Below, one piece after another: positions 24,143 to 33,866 of a stretch of 64,000 nucleotides of DNA (positions are counted from its first letter, which is position 1; each line of letters begins with the position of its first letter). The notes below the pieces were generated by a model. It saw nothing but the letters and a program-made list of their open reading frames with translations, was not told the DNA's origin and did no database searches. Source of the DNA: Marinobacter guineae (GTDB lineage Bacteria > Pseudomonadota > Gammaproteobacteria > Pseudomonadales > Oleiphilaceae); assembly GCF_002744735.1 (NCBI RefSeq), contig NZ_KZ319339.1, positions 1,612,001-1,676,000 of the forward strand. The letters are read 5' to 3'. The position numbers were made by a program, and so were the translations under genes.

Positions 24143-25607
24143 GGGCGGCTTCCGTATGTTCGTGCGTGTGTTGTTTGTGCTCAAGGGAGCGGTATTCCTG
24201 GCAGAATTTCAGAGCCGGAACGCCCTTGCCGGGGTTCAGAATACCGGCGGGGTCGAAGGCAGCCTTCACATCGTGGAACTGCTGAAGTTCCTCATCGTTG
24301 AACTGCACGGCCATCTGGCGGATTTTTTCCACGCCAACGCCATGCTCACCGGTGATGCAGCCGCCCACCTCCACACACATTTCCAGAATGCGGGAGCCAA
24401 ACGCCTCGGTGCGCTCGAACTCGCCGGGGACGTTGGCATCAAACAGGATCAGCGGGTGCAGGTTGCCGTCACCGGCATGGAAAACATTGGCCACACGCAG
24501 GCCAAACTCTTCGGACATTTTCTCCATTTCCGTCAGAACGTAGGCGATCTCACGGCGGGGAATGGTACCGTCCATGCAGTAGTAGTCCGGCGAAATCCGG
24601 CCTACTGCCGGGAACGCGGATTTACGGCCTTTCCACAACAGAGCCCGCTCTTCCTCACTCTGGGAAGTACGCACCGACGTGGCGCCCAGTTTGCGGAATA
24701 CTTCCTCGGCCTGGGCGATGTGCTCATGCACCTCTTCTTCGGTACCGTCTACTTCGCACAGCAGCAATGCCTTGGCGTCCCGCGGGTAGCCCGCCTGGGC
24801 AAAGTCATCGGCCGCGACAATGGCGTGGCCATCCATCATTTCCAAACCGCCGGGAATAATTCCATGGGAAATAATGCCACCCACGGCATCACCGCCCTTC
24901 TGCACATCATCAAAGCCGGCCATGACCACCTGGGCCACTTCCGGCTTGGGCAGCAGCTTGACCTTTACTTCCGTCACCACACCTAGCAGGCCCTCAGAGC
25001 CCGTCATCAGTGCCAGCAGATCCATGCCACAGCTATCCAGGCCATCGCTGCCCACGGTAACCACATCACCCTCAGCGGTGACCATTTCAACGCTGAGGAT
25101 GTTGTGAACGGTCAGACCGTACTTGAGGCAATGCACACCCCCGGAGTTCTCCGCCACATTGCCACCGATGGTGCAGGCAATCTGGGAGGATGGGTCCGGG
25201 CCGTAATAGAGACCGAACTGGGCCGCCTCTTCACTGATGGCCAGGTTGCGAACGCCGGGCTGAAGCCGTGCCGCTCGTGCCAGGGGATCAATCTCGATGA
25301 TCCGATTGAACTTGGCCAGCGACAATACCACGCCCTCCTTGTTGGGCATGGCGCCGGCACTGAGCCCGGTTCCGGCGCCACGGGCCACCACCGGCACTGC
25401 GTTCTCGTTGCAGATGCGCATCACTCGCTGCACCTGTTCAACGGTCTCCGGCAGCACCACCAGCAACGGCATCTCGCAGTACATCGACATGCCGTCGCAT
25501 TCGTAGGGCTTCATGGTTTCGTCATCAGTGATGACATATTCCGGATCGATAAACGACCGGAACTGTTCCGCCAGCTCGGCTTTGCTGACTTTCGGCTTGG
25601 TAGTCAT
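24135..25607 (-). CDS. glcD: Glycolate oxidase FAD subunit GlcD
   Basis: A 490-residue FAD-linked 2-hydroxyacid oxidase. FAD-binding motifs VVARGAGTGLSAGAMP and GPDPSSQIACTIGGNVAENS are intact; the C-terminal cap carries HAGDGNLHPLILFD and the conserved GEHGVGVEK. Together with glcE and glcF in one operon it points to glycolate rather than D-lactate, although some members also accept lactate. The His-rich C-terminal tail (HKQHTHEHTEAAHG) is extra and might bind metal. Confidence 0.95.
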   Translation of the reverse strand: MTTKPKVSKAELAEQFRSFIDPEYVITDDETMKPYECDGMSMYCEMPLLVVLPETVEQVQRVMRICNENAVPVVARGAGTGLSAGAMPNKEGVVLSLAKFNRIIEIDPLARAARLQPGVRNLAISEEAAQFGLYYGPDPSSQIACTIGGNVAENSGGVHCLKYGLTVHNILSVEMVTAEGDVVTVGSDGLDSCGMDLLALMTGSEGLLGVVTEVKVKLLPKPEVAQVVMAGFDDVQKGGDAVGGIISHGIIPGGLEMMDGHAIVAADDFAQAGYPRDAKALLLCEVDGTEEEVHEHIAQAEEVFRKLGATSVRTSQSEEERALLWKGRKSAFPAVGRISPDYYCMDGTIPRREIAYVLTEMEKMSEEFGLRVANVFHAGDGNLHPLILFDANVPGEFERTEAFGSRILEMCVEVGGCITGEHGVGVEKIRQMAVQFNDEELQQFHDVKAAFDPAGILNPGKGVPALKFCQEYRSLEHKQHTHEHTEAAHG

Positions 25608-25647
25608 AGCGTTCTCTGGGTATGAATTACGTCAAGTGTGACAGTCA

Positions 25648-26073
25648 TCAACCGCGTTTTGTTTCAAAGTGGTCAAGACCGGCCTGGGCACAATCCATGT
25701 CCTGCTGGGGGGTACCGGAACTGATTCCGATTCCACCCACCACTTCGCCATCAACAATCACCGGCAAACCACCACCAACTGAGCTGATCCGGCCGCCTAC
25801 TTCGGTATGAATACCGAAGGCCAGGCTGCCGGGCACATTCACCTTGTTGTAGTCGTGGGTGGCCTTCTTGGCCGCCGCCGCCGTGAATGCCTTGTCCTGG
25901 GCAATGGTCACACTGGTGATCTTGCCGCCGTCCATGCGCTCGAAAGCCACCAGGTTGCCGGATTCATCCACGATAGCAATACACATGGGCACACCGATTT
26001 CCTGGGCCTTGTTCGCAGCGCCTTCAATGAGAATTCGTGCTTCAGCCAGATCCAGCCGATTGATTGTCAACAT
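25648..26073 (-). CDS. GlcG/HbpS-like protein
   Basis: A 141-residue single-domain protein of the GlcG/HbpS (DUF336) family: AQEIGVPMCIAIVDESGNLV, FERMDGG, and the C-terminal GGGLPVIVDGEVVGGIGISSG. Such proteins accompany glycolate operons (GlcG in E. coli) and others bind haem; the exact role is unsettled. It lies between the TRAP permease and glcD in the operon. Confidence 0.88.
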   Translation of the reverse strand: MLTINRLDLAEARILIEGAANKAQEIGVPMCIAIVDESGNLVAFERMDGGKITSVTIAQDKAFTAAAAKKATHDYNKVNVPGSLAFGIHTEVGGRISSVGGGLPVIVDGEVVGGIGISSGTPQQDMDCAQAGLDHFETKRG

Positions 26074-26095
26074 AACGTATTACTCCTTGAATTGA

Positions 26096-27631
26096 TTAAC
26101 CGTAGACCAGCCCTGGCAGCCAGGTTACGAGGCCGGGAATCAGGATACACAAGAACAGACCGAGCGCCTGAATCGCCAGGAACACCAGGGACGACTTGAA
26201 AATCGTGGCCATGGATATTTCCGGCGGGCATACGCCGCGGAGGTAGAACAATGCGTAACCGAATGGCGGACTGAGGAACGACATCTGCATATTGACCAGA
26301 TAGAGCACGCCGAACCAGAGGACAACGTCTTCACCTCCCACAGGCGGGAAGCCCAGCAACCCCGGGAACTCCAGAGCTTTAACAATAGGAATGAAGATAG
26401 GAACTGCCAGCAGCAGAATACCCACCCAGTCCAGGAACATACCCAGAACCACCAGCAGGAACATCAGCAGGAACAGAATGCCGTAAGGCGACATGCCAGT
26501 ACCCAGAATGGAATCCGTCACAAATTGCTGGCCACCCTGAAGGATATAGAAGCCAACAAAGACAGAAGCACCGAACATAATCCACAGCACCATGGCAGAT
26601 GCCTTGGTCGTGGTTACAGATGCTTCCCGCAGCCCACCAATAGAGAATTTACCGTGCATCATGGCCACCACGATGGCGCCAAAGGAGCCGATACCAGCTG
26701 CTTCTACCGGCGTTGCGATGCCACCAAACAGCAGACCCAGCACCAGGAACACCAGAATCAGTGGAGCAATCAGGTTTTTCGTGAGAAGGAGCTTTTCCTT
26801 CAGGGAAATCCGCTCTTCCACCGGTACAGGCGGCCCCAGCTTCGGATTAATCCAACTGCGGATCAGCACATAGGCAATGTACAGGGAAGACAGCATCAGG
26901 CCCGGGATCACGGAGCCGAGGTACAACTCACCGACCGATTGCTGCGCGACAACCGCGTAGAGAATCGCCAGGATTGAGGGAGGAATCAGTATGCCCAGAG
27001 TACCACCAGCCATGATCGAACCCAGCGCGATCTTCTGGTCGTAACCGCGCTTGAGCATCGCCGGCAGAGCGATGATGCCCATGGTGACAACGGCAGCACC
27101 GATAACACCCACCATGGCTGCAAGCAGAGTAGAGGCCAGAATGGTTGCTGTCGCCAGACCACCGCTCAGGCCACCCATCCACTTGTAGACCACACTGAAC
27201 ATTTCCTCAATCAGGCCAGCGCGCTCAAGCATCGAGGCCATGAAGATAAACAGCGGTATCGCAGCCAGATCTGAGTTGGTCATCATCGGGAAGATACGAC
27301 CCGGCACGAGGTTCAGCATCATCGCGTCGCCCACCAGGTAGATGAACATCACACCCAGTCCACCGGTCACGAAAGCCAGCGGCAGGCCCATCATCAGGGC
27401 CACGGCGAGGGAACCGAACATCAGATAGGTCAAAGGCCCGATCTTGACGTCAGAAAGGCTACCGGAGAGCTTGAACAGGAATTTCTCATCGCTCCACGGA
27501 TCGTAGAAAAGAATGTTGATCATTTCGACACAGATGACAAACGCCAGTGCCACTGTGGCGATAATCATCAGCCAGGTACTCAGCTTCCCGACAAGGTTAC
27601 TACCCGGCGCAGTTGTTGTATTTGTAGTCAT
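26096..27631 (-). CDS. TRAP transporter large permease (DctM type)
   Basis: A 511-residue polytopic membrane protein with the DctM pattern (FIFMASMLERAG, GGTLGILIPPSILAILYAVV, FLDWVGILLLAVPIFIP). It forms the sodium-coupled transport channel with the small permease. The start overlaps the stop of the small permease gene (ATGA). Substrate is probably glycolate or a related hydroxyacid, inferred from the operon. Confidence 0.94.
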   Translation of the reverse strand: MTTNTTTAPGSNLVGKLSTWLMIIATVALAFVICVEMINILFYDPWSDEKFLFKLSGSLSDVKIGPLTYLMFGSLAVALMMGLPLAFVTGGLGVMFIYLVGDAMMLNLVPGRIFPMMTNSDLAAIPLFIFMASMLERAGLIEEMFSVVYKWMGGLSGGLATATILASTLLAAMVGVIGAAVVTMGIIALPAMLKRGYDQKIALGSIMAGGTLGILIPPSILAILYAVVAQQSVGELYLGSVIPGLMLSSLYIAYVLIRSWINPKLGPPVPVEERISLKEKLLLTKNLIAPLILVFLVLGLLFGGIATPVEAAGIGSFGAIVVAMMHGKFSIGGLREASVTTTKASAMVLWIMFGASVFVGFYILQGGQQFVTDSILGTGMSPYGILFLLMFLLVVLGMFLDWVGILLLAVPIFIPIVKALEFPGLLGFPPVGGEDVVLWFGVLYLVNMQMSFLSPPFGYALFYLRGVCPPEISMATIFKSSLVFLAIQALGLFLCILIPGLVTWLPGLVYG

Positions 27632-28332
27632 GCGGTGCGCTCCCGGCCAAGACGGACGAACAGAACAATATCTTTGGTCAGTTTGGATATGCCTGCGAGT
27701 AAGAGAAGGGTTGAACCAACCACCATCATGCCTTTGACCGGCCAGTGCTGGATGCCCCAGGTCTCAACCGTGGTTTCATTCATGGCGTAGGCATCCTGGA
27801 AGAAGGTCCAGGAGGTAACCAGCAGAATCAGGGCAAAAATGAAGAAGAACATGGAAGTAAAGATGTCCAGGCCAATTCTTCCCCGCACTGGCAGCATGTT
27901 GTACATCACATCCACGCGCACATGGGCGCCATGAAGCATGGCAAATGCGCCAGCCAGCATGTATTGCATACCCAGCAGCAGGAAGCTGGCTTCGTGGACC
28001 CAGATGCTCGGCATGTCGAAGATATAGCGCATGACCACACCATAGAAATAGAACATAACGGCATTGATCGTCCAGAACGACACGAACAGGCCGGATTTGT
28101 CGCAAATCCAGTCCACTACCTTGGTAAACCAGTTCCCTTCGAACTGAAGATAAATCAGGGGATCATCCTCTTCCGCCTGTAATTCCCCCGGTGTCAATTC
28201 CGGTTCTGCAGCCTCGCCTCCGTGACCACTGCTCCACTTGTCCCAGGCCATCATGATCAGCGGCATAACCGCAAGCCAGCCCCAATAGAACCAGTGCGGC
28301 ATTACGAATCCGAAACCTTCAAGATCAGACAT
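27628..28332 (-). CDS. TRAP transporter small permease (DctQ type)
   Basis: A 234-residue protein, larger than the usual 160-180 residues because of an N-terminal extension with an extra helix (FYWGWLAVMPLIMMAWDKW) and an acidic loop. The DctQ core has four helices with the WVHEASFLLLGMQYMLAGAF and HVRVDVMYNMLPVRGR signatures. It couples to the DctM subunit encoded next. Confidence 0.9.
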   Translation of the reverse strand: MSDLEGFGFVMPHWFYWGWLAVMPLIMMAWDKWSSGHGGEAAEPELTPGELQAEEDDPLIYLQFEGNWFTKVVDWICDKSGLFVSFWTINAVMFYFYGVVMRYIFDMPSIWVHEASFLLLGMQYMLAGAFAMLHGAHVRVDVMYNMLPVRGRIGLDIFTSMFFFIFALILLVTSWTFFQDAYAMNETTVETWGIQHWPVKGMMVVGSTLLLLAGISKLTKDIVLFVRLGRERTA

Positions 28333-28357
28333 GTTGTTGCTTCCTCAGCCACAAAAC

Positions 28358-28402
28358 GGGGAAGGCGGAACGCCTCTTTCGGAGTCGTCCCTGACCTTCC
28401 CC
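28358..28402 (-). terminator. Stem-loop between dctP and dctQ (attenuator-like)
   Basis: GGGGAAGG (28358-28365) pairs with CCTTCCCC (28395-28402). On the transcribed strand the stem is followed by GTTTTGTGG. Such a hairpin would let the abundant binding protein be expressed more than the permeases. Strength not calculated. Confidence 0.5.
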
Positions 28403-28432
28403 CTGTTTCTTATTTATTGGTTCAGGAAGGTG

Positions 28433-29569
28433 TTACCGGCCCGGCACACCTTCAAGGTCAGACTCCTCGATATAGCCGACGGTGTCGTTCATCATATACT
28501 CGACCTGGATATCGAAGATGGCACGGGCATCTTCGTCCTTGTTCGCCCACTTGTACCAGATCGGAATGGCTCTGCGGCGCCATTCATCCACGTCATCCTG
28601 GCTCAGACGGCTCACGGTATCGCCCGCATCCTTGAACTTCTTCATGGCCTCGACGTTGCGTTTCTGGATGGTCAGGTAGTGCTTCTGGGAATAGATGCGC
28701 ACTTCATCCTCAACCAGTTGCTGGAGTTTCGGGTCCAAAGCGTTCCAGGCACGCAGGTTCACGGTCAGATCCATCAGGTCCACCGGCTGGTAGATAGACA
28801 TCACGCCCGGAGGTCCGAACAGGATGTAATCAGTCACCTGGGAGAAGCCCAGTTCCCAGTTCACCGCCGGGCCCACATAGTCGGCTGCGTCGATGGTGCC
28901 CTTTTCCAGGGCCGGGAAGATGTCAGAACCCGGCATGCTCACAGTAGAAGCACCGAATGCCTGGAACACCTCGGCGACCATGCCACCGGGAACCCGGAGC
29001 TTCAGGCCTTTAAGGTCTTCGAGGCTGTTAACCGGCTGCTTGGAGTGGATGATATTCGCATCGTGCTGGATCGGGCCAACGTAGAACAGCCCGAACTTTT
29101 TGTAGATTTCCCGGGTCTTCTCCAGCATGCCCATGGAATAGAACATTATATCCCACTGGTGGGGCTGGTCAGGACCGGCCGGGTAAGAAGACAGGAACAC
29201 TGACGCGGGAATCTTGCCCGACCAGTACAGGGTGAACGGGTTCATGCCCTGAAGAACGCCACTGCGAACCGAATCGAACAGTGAATTGCTATCTGCAGCG
29301 ACAGCCTTGGCAGGGAAACACTTGAAGACCAGCTCACCGCCGGACTTCTCTTCCATGCCATTACACCAGTCCTCGAACAGGTCGTAGCCGACCGTACCCG
29401 CGTCCCATACAGACTGGATCTTCCAGGTTGTTGCGGCATGGGCCTGGCCCGCACCCATCAGCATCGCGCCTGCGAATGCTGCGCCGACAGCGGCGGTTTT
29501 GAGAAAGCTTCTGCGAGGTGGGGTCTCGGCAGTGTCACATTGATTACGGATGTTATTGTTGGAATCCAT
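28433..29569 (-). CDS. TRAP transporter substrate-binding protein (DctP type), Tat-exported
   Basis: A 378-residue periplasmic binding protein. Its leader has a twin-arginine motif (PPRRSFLKTAAVG, Arg19-Arg20) and ends QAHA. The body shows DctP features: LFDSVRSGVLQGMNPFTLYW, LKLRVPGGMVAEVFQAFGAS, VNWELGFSQVTDYI. This is the Tat-exported, larger subgroup that includes 2-oxoacid and lactate binders (TakP-like); glycolate is inferred from the operon. Confidence 0.92.
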   Translation of the reverse strand: MDSNNNIRNQCDTAETPPRRSFLKTAAVGAAFAGAMLMGAGQAHAATTWKIQSVWDAGTVGYDLFEDWCNGMEEKSGGELVFKCFPAKAVAADSNSLFDSVRSGVLQGMNPFTLYWSGKIPASVFLSSYPAGPDQPHQWDIMFYSMGMLEKTREIYKKFGLFYVGPIQHDANIIHSKQPVNSLEDLKGLKLRVPGGMVAEVFQAFGASTVSMPGSDIFPALEKGTIDAADYVGPAVNWELGFSQVTDYILFGPPGVMSIYQPVDLMDLTVNLRAWNALDPKLQQLVEDEVRIYSQKHYLTIQKRNVEAMKKFKDAGDTVSRLSQDDVDEWRRRAIPIWYKWANKDEDARAIFDIQVEYMMNDTVGYIEESDLEGVPGR

Positions 29570-29678
29570 CGAAACGTCTCCGTTGGCTTTGTTGTTATGA
29601 GCGTCATAGCAACGCCGGCACAGACCGGCATTACAATGATACTCGTAGCCAGCGCCGGTTTAGTCCAGCACGGAAGCC

Positions 29679-29693
29679 ACTGGTCAGACCAGT
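29679..29693. promoter_or_regulatory. GntR/FadR-type operator 1 (dctP-glcC intergenic)
   Basis: A perfect 15-bp palindrome ACTGGTCAGACCAGT, matching the TGGTnnnACCA-type sites bound by FadR-subfamily GntR regulators. It lies about 110 bases before dctP. Confidence 0.7.
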
Positions 29694-29798
29694 TTTTTAA
29701 GCATCAAAAATGGACGAAACACGCTGAATCAGCCATATTTAACGGGCTCGAACGCGTATCGGTTGGCAGATTAACCAACAACAAACAGAACCATTGAC

Positions 29799-29809
29799 TG
29801 GTCAGACCA
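29799..29809. promoter_or_regulatory. GntR/FadR-type operator 2 (before glcC)
   Basis: TGGTCAGACCA, the same core as the site at 29679, 23 bases before the regulator ATG and so placed for autoregulation. Confidence 0.65.
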
Positions 29810-29831
29810 CAGAGCATAAACAGGCACCCAA

Positions 29832-30590
29832 ATGGCAATCTCCCAGGAAATTTCTTACCGGCTGGAACGCCTTATCCTTGATGGCGGGCTCGCCCCGGAA
29901 CACAAAATACCCTCCGAGCGGCAACTGGCAGCGCGGCTGAGTGTTTCCCGCGCGGTCATTCGCGAAGCCCTGCACGAGCTTCAGGGGCGCGGGGTTATCG
30001 AAACCCGGCATGGCAAAGGCTCGTTTGTGGCCAGCATGGTTCCCGGCGCCAACGATCTGGGCGAACAGAGCCCGCTGATGCATCTTTTCGAAGGCCATCC
30101 CCGAACGCTCTACGACTTGCTGGAAGTGCGGGAGCAACTTGAAGGTCAGGCAGCCTATCTGGCAGCACAACGGGCCACCCGACTCGACCGGCACCGGATC
30201 ACCAAGGCGTTCCAGGCCCTTGAAGAAACCGATCCGCTCAGTAATGCCCGCCCAGACCACGGATTTCACCTGGCCATTGTGGAAGCGTCGCACAACCCGA
30301 TTCTGGTGCATGTGCTCAACAGTCTGAAAAAGATGATGCTGTTGACCGTTCAGGCCTCCGTTGCCAACCTGAACCCGAGGGAGGAGATGCGTAAGAAAAT
30401 TGTCCGTCAGCACCGGCAACTCTACGAAGCGGTGGTTTCCGGCAAAGCCGCCGCTGCCCAGAAAGCCGCCACGGCCCACGTGCGGTTCGTCAGCGAAGCC
30501 ATGCGGGAGATGGAAAAGGAAGGCAGTACGCTGATCCGCCTGCCCGTAGGCCCGGAGACCGGCGCGCAGTACCCGCAGGCTACCATCTGA
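29832..30590 (+). CDS. glcC: GntR family regulator, FadR/GlcC subfamily
   Basis: A 252-residue regulator. The N-terminal winged helix is classic GntR (IPSERQLAARLSVSRAVIRE, then LHELQGRGVIETRHGKGSFV) and the C-terminal all-helical FCD domain (from about residue 95) has the metal/ligand residues in VREQLEGQAAYLAA, DHGFHLAIVEASHN and QHRQLYEAV. It diverges from the TRAP/glc operon, as GlcC does from glcDEF in E. coli. The ligand is probably glycolate or glyoxylate (inference). Confidence 0.85.
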   Translation: MAISQEISYRLERLILDGGLAPEHKIPSERQLAARLSVSRAVIREALHELQGRGVIETRHGKGSFVASMVPGANDLGEQSPLMHLFEGHPRTLYDLLEVREQLEGQAAYLAAQRATRLDRHRITKAFQALEETDPLSNARPDHGFHLAIVEASHNPILVHVLNSLKKMMLLTVQASVANLNPREEMRKKIVRQHRQLYEAVVSGKAAAAQKAATAHVRFVSEAMREMEKEGSTLIRLPVGPETGAQYPQATI

Positions 30591-30743
30591 GGATGGCAAA
30601 ACTTGCATTGATCACTCATTTGCCCACAATGATATGCAGCGAACGGCGGTGAAAAGCGGTAAAACACCCTGCTGAAGGTATTGATTTCCGCATCCACAGT
30701 CCGTAAAACATGCGCCTTTGAATTTCAGCTCCGGGAGTCACCC

Positions 30744-31514
30744 ATGGCGGACCAAGCGCCTTTGATCTGCAGGGACATTCACAAGACCTTTGATCAGCTT
30801 GAAGTGCTCAAGGGCATTTCACTGGAGACACGAAAAGGCGACGTGGTCTCCCTGATCGGCAGCTCAGGCTCCGGCAAGAGTACTTTCCTGCGTTGCATTA
30901 ACCTGCTGGAAACACCCACATCCGGCGACATTATCGTGCACGGCGACCCAATACGGTTCACCACCAACCGCAAAGGCGAGCGCATTCCCGCGGATAACAA
31001 GCAGGTTGAACTGATCCGGGCAAAGCTTTCCATGGTGTTCCAGAGCTTCAATCTGTGGTCTCACATGACCGTGCTCGAGAACATCATTGAGGCGCCCATC
31101 CATGTGCTCAAGGTTCCCAAAAAAGAAGCCATCGAGCGAGCCGAAGCCTACCTGAACAAGGTCGGCATCTACGAACGCAAAGACTACTATCCGGCCCAGA
31201 TGTCAGGCGGTCAGCAGCAACGCGCCGCCATTGCCCGTGCCCTCGCCATGGAGCCGGAAGTGATGCTGTTTGACGAGCCCACCTCGGCCCTGGATCCGGA
31301 GCTGGTGGGTGAAGTACTCAAGGTAATGCAAAGCCTGGCCGAGGAAGGCCGGACCATGATCGTGGTCACCCACGAGATGGCATTTGCACGGGATGTGTCC
31401 ACTCAGGTCCTGTTCTTGCATCAGGGCGTGATTGAGGAGCAGGGAACCCCGGACAAGGTGTTCGACAACCCCGATTCGGAACGCATGAAGCATTTCCTGG
31501 CTCCCAACTTCTGA
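30744..31514 (+). CDS. Basic amino-acid ABC transporter ATP-binding protein (HisP/AotP-like)
   Basis: A 256-residue ABC ATPase. Walker [10 protein letters not shown] (39-47), Q-loop [10 protein letters not shown], signature [15 protein letters not shown], Walker [14 protein letters not shown] and H-loop VTHEMAF are all present. The insert with [17 protein letters not shown] is typical of the HisP/AotP subgroup for histidine, arginine and ornithine. The start at 30744 has GGGAG 6 bases upstream; the frame open to 30681 lacks a site. It is the first gene of the importer-astE cluster. Confidence 0.93.
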   Translation: MADQAPLICRDIHKTFDQLEVLKGISLETRKGDVVSLIGSSGSGKSTFLRCINLLETPTSGDIIVHGDPIRFTTNRKGERIPADNKQVELIRAKLSMVFQSFNLWSHMTVLENIIEAPIHVLKVPKKEAIERAEAYLNKVGIYERKDYYPAQMSGGQQQRAAIARALAMEPEVMLFDEPTSALDPELVGEVLKVMQSLAEEGRTMIVVTHEMAFARDVSTQVLFLHQGVIEEQGTPDKVFDNPDSERMKHFLAPNF

Positions 31515-31615
31515 CACTCGGTGCTATCTTGAACCGGTGCAGACAAGAAAACGTTGGATAAACCGATATCCACAAAAAATAAAGCCCACAAGGCAAACCA
31601 CTGGAGAAGTGACAC

Positions 31616-32368
31616 ATGAAAAAACTGATTGTTGCAGCAAGCTGTGCCCTGGCCCTGATCGCCGGTGGCGCCAGCGCCCAGGAACGTAATCTGCGTATCG
31701 CCTTCGACGTACCCTACGAACCATTCGAGTACAAGGACGAAAATGGCGAACTGACAGGCTTTGAAGTCGAGCTGGCGGAAGCCATGTGTGAAGAAATGAA
31801 CGCCAACTGCGAATTCGTAATCCAGGCGTGGGACGGCATGATTCCGGGCCTGCTGGCACGCAAGTTCGATCTGATCATGTCTTCCATGTCCATCACCCCG
31901 GAGCGCGCCGAGCGGGTTCTGTTCTCCGAGCCGTACTACAACACCCCAGGTGGTTGGTTTGCTCGTAACGATTTCAGCAGCGACGTTACCGACATGGACG
32001 CCATGAAGGGTAAAACCGTGGGCGTTCAGCGTGGCACCACCATGGACACCTACGTTACCGAGAACATGGGTGGCATCGTGACCATCAAGCGTTACACCAC
32101 TGCTGACGACATGGTACTGGACCTTGAAGGCGAGCGTCTGGACGCAGTCTTTGTCGATTACCCTGTCGGCGAGCAGACCATCCTTACCAAAGAAGGCTTC
32201 AAGGAAGTTGGCGAGTCCGTCAAGCTGGGCGAAGGCGTGGGCGTAGCCATGCGCCAGCGCGATGCGGATCTGGCGGAAGAGGTTAACGCTGCCCTGGCGA
32301 CGCTGAAGGAAGACGGCACCTACGACGAGATCATGAACAAATACTTCAACTACGACATCAAGATGTAA
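31616..32368 (+). CDS. Arginine/ornithine-type ABC substrate-binding protein
   Basis: A 250-residue periplasmic protein with a signal peptide (MKKLIVAASCALALIAGGAS, then A-Q). Features of family 3 binding proteins include LRIAFDVPYEPFEYKDENGE, GFEVELAEAMCEEM and the MSSMSITPERAERVLFSEPY motif. A basic amino-acid ligand is inferred from the HisP/AotP partner and from the adjacent astE. Confidence 0.93.
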   Translation: MKKLIVAASCALALIAGGASAQERNLRIAFDVPYEPFEYKDENGELTGFEVELAEAMCEEMNANCEFVIQAWDGMIPGLLARKFDLIMSSMSITPERAERVLFSEPYYNTPGGWFARNDFSSDVTDMDAMKGKTVGVQRGTTMDTYVTENMGGIVTIKRYTTADDMVLDLEGERLDAVFVDYPVGEQTILTKEGFKEVGESVKLGEGVGVAMRQRDADLAEEVNAALATLKEDGTYDEIMNKYFNYDIKM

Positions 32369-32378
32369 ATACCTGCTC

Positions 32379-32402
32379 GGGGCGGCTCTTCGGGGCCGCC
32401 CC
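32379..32402 (+). terminator. GC-rich stem-loop after the binding-protein gene
   Basis: GGGGCGGC (32379-32386) pairs with GCCGCCCC (32395-32402) over the loop TCTTCGGG. No U-run follows, so it probably protects the 3' end of the binding-protein mRNA or reduces read-through into the permeases rather than ending transcription fully. Confidence 0.5.
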
Positions 32403-32435
32403 TGATCACCGGACTTTCGATTACCGGACATTCCC

Positions 32436-33140
32436 ATGATTGATCTGAAAGGCTATGGACCGGAACTGCTGGACGGGGCGGTGGTTACCATAGAACTCGC
32501 ATTTCTTTCCCTGGCCCTTGCGCTGGCCCTCGGCCTGATAGGCGCTTCTGCCAAACTCTCCGGCAACCGCCTTGCCACCGGTATTGCGACCACTTACACC
32601 ACATTGATTCGGGGTGTCCCTGATCTTGTGATGATGATGCTGTTCTACTATGGCGGCCAGGTGGTGGTGAACATGCTCTCGGACTATATCTGGGAAACCT
32701 ACGAAATTGACTTCTTCTTTCAGTTCGATCCTTTCATCTCCGGCGTCATCACGATCGGACTGATCTTCGGGGCTTACATGACGGAAACCTTCCGGGGAGC
32801 CTTCCTCGCGGTGGAGACCGGCCAGATTGAAGCGGCCCGGGCTTATGGCTTTACCCGCCTGCACACCTTCCGGCGCATCATGATTCCCCAAATGATGCGC
32901 CATGCCCTGCCCGGTATCGGCAATAACTGGCAGGTATTGCTCAAAACCACAGCCCTGGTCTCGATTATCGGCCTGACCGACATGGTCCGAGTGGCCGAAG
33001 AGGCTGCCAAGGCCGAGCGCATGCCGTTTCACTTTTTCATCCCGGTGGCGTTTGTGTACCTGTCGCTGACAGCCATTTCCGAGCTGTTTATCAAATGGCT
33101 CGACAAGCGCGCCAACGTTGGCGTCATCCAGGGGGGATAA
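32436..33140 (+). CDS. Basic amino-acid ABC transporter permease (HisQ/AotQ-like)
   Basis: A 234-residue inner-membrane permease with five helices; TTYTTLIRGVPDLVMMMLFY and the EAA loop EAARAYGFTRLHTFRRIMIP (coupling to the ATPase) are characteristic. It works with the next gene as the heterodimeric channel. Confidence 0.92.
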   Translation: MIDLKGYGPELLDGAVVTIELAFLSLALALALGLIGASAKLSGNRLATGIATTYTTLIRGVPDLVMMMLFYYGGQVVVNMLSDYIWETYEIDFFFQFDPFISGVITIGLIFGAYMTETFRGAFLAVETGQIEAARAYGFTRLHTFRRIMIPQMMRHALPGIGNNWQVLLKTTALVSIIGLTDMVRVAEEAAKAERMPFHFFIPVAFVYLSLTAISELFIKWLDKRANVGVIQGG

Positions 33141-33143
33141 AAC

Positions 33144-33866
33144 ATGCCTGAGTTTATCGCCCAATGGCTGAACCAGAACGAAATCTTCACCGCCATGACC
33201 ATCATGGAATACTGGAACGGCCTGGTGAATACCGTACAACTGGTGTTCCTGTCTCTGGTGATCGGCCTTATCTGTGCGGTGCCCCTGGCCATTCTGCGGA
33301 CGGTAAGAAACCCGTTCGTCTCCGGCCCTGTGTGGCTGTACACCTATCTGTTCCGTGGCACACCACTGCTGATTCAGCTTTACATCATTTATTACGGCCT
33401 TGCCCAGATTCCCGGCATTCAGGAAACCTTCTGGTGGGAAATATTCCGGGAGCCTTTCTACCCGGCCCTGCTGGCTTTCGCCCTGAATACCGCCGCCTAC
33501 ACCACGGAAATCATCCGGGGCGCGATTGTCTCCACGCCCCACGGTGAGATTGAAGCGGCCAAGGCCTACGGCATGAACTGGATGATGCGGATGCGGCGTA
33601 TCGTGCTGCCGAGCGCTGCCCGGCGGGCGGTTCAGGCCTACTCCAACGAAGTGATTTTCATGCTGCACTCCAGCGCGATTGCCAGCGTGGTCACCATAGT
33701 TGACCTCACCGGGGCGGCGCGGAATATCTACTCGCGGTTTTATGCGCCGTTTGACGCGTTCATCTTTGTGGCGCTGTGCTACATGGCACTGACGTTTATC
33801 CTCGTGTTTGCCTTCCGCAAACTCGAAAACCACTTGCTCAAGCATCAGAGGCCAGTCACTTCGTGA
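33144..33866 (+). CDS. Basic amino-acid ABC transporter permease (HisM/AotM-like)
   Basis: A 240-residue permease starting 3 bases after its partner. It has YTYLFRGTPLLIQLYIIYYG and the EAA loop EAAKAYGMNWMMRMRRIVLP. The stop overlaps the GTG start of astE (GTGA), tying import to arginine breakdown. Confidence 0.92.
   Translation: MPEFIAQWLNQNEIFTAMTIMEYWNGLVNTVQLVFLSLVIGLICAVPLAILRTVRNPFVSGPVWLYTYLFRGTPLLIQLYIIYYGLAQIPGIQETFWWEIFREPFYPALLAFALNTAAYTTEIIRGAIVSTPHGEIEAAKAYGMNWMMRMRRIVLPSAARRAVQAYSNEVIFMLHSSAIASVVTIVDLTGAARNIYSRFYAPFDAFIFVALCYMALTFILVFAFRKLENHLLKHQRPVTS

Noticed and set aside
24135..25607. D-lactate dehydrogenase instead of GlcD
   Set aside because: The protein family overlaps, but glcE, glcF and glcG in the same operon and a GlcC-like regulator favour glycolate oxidase.
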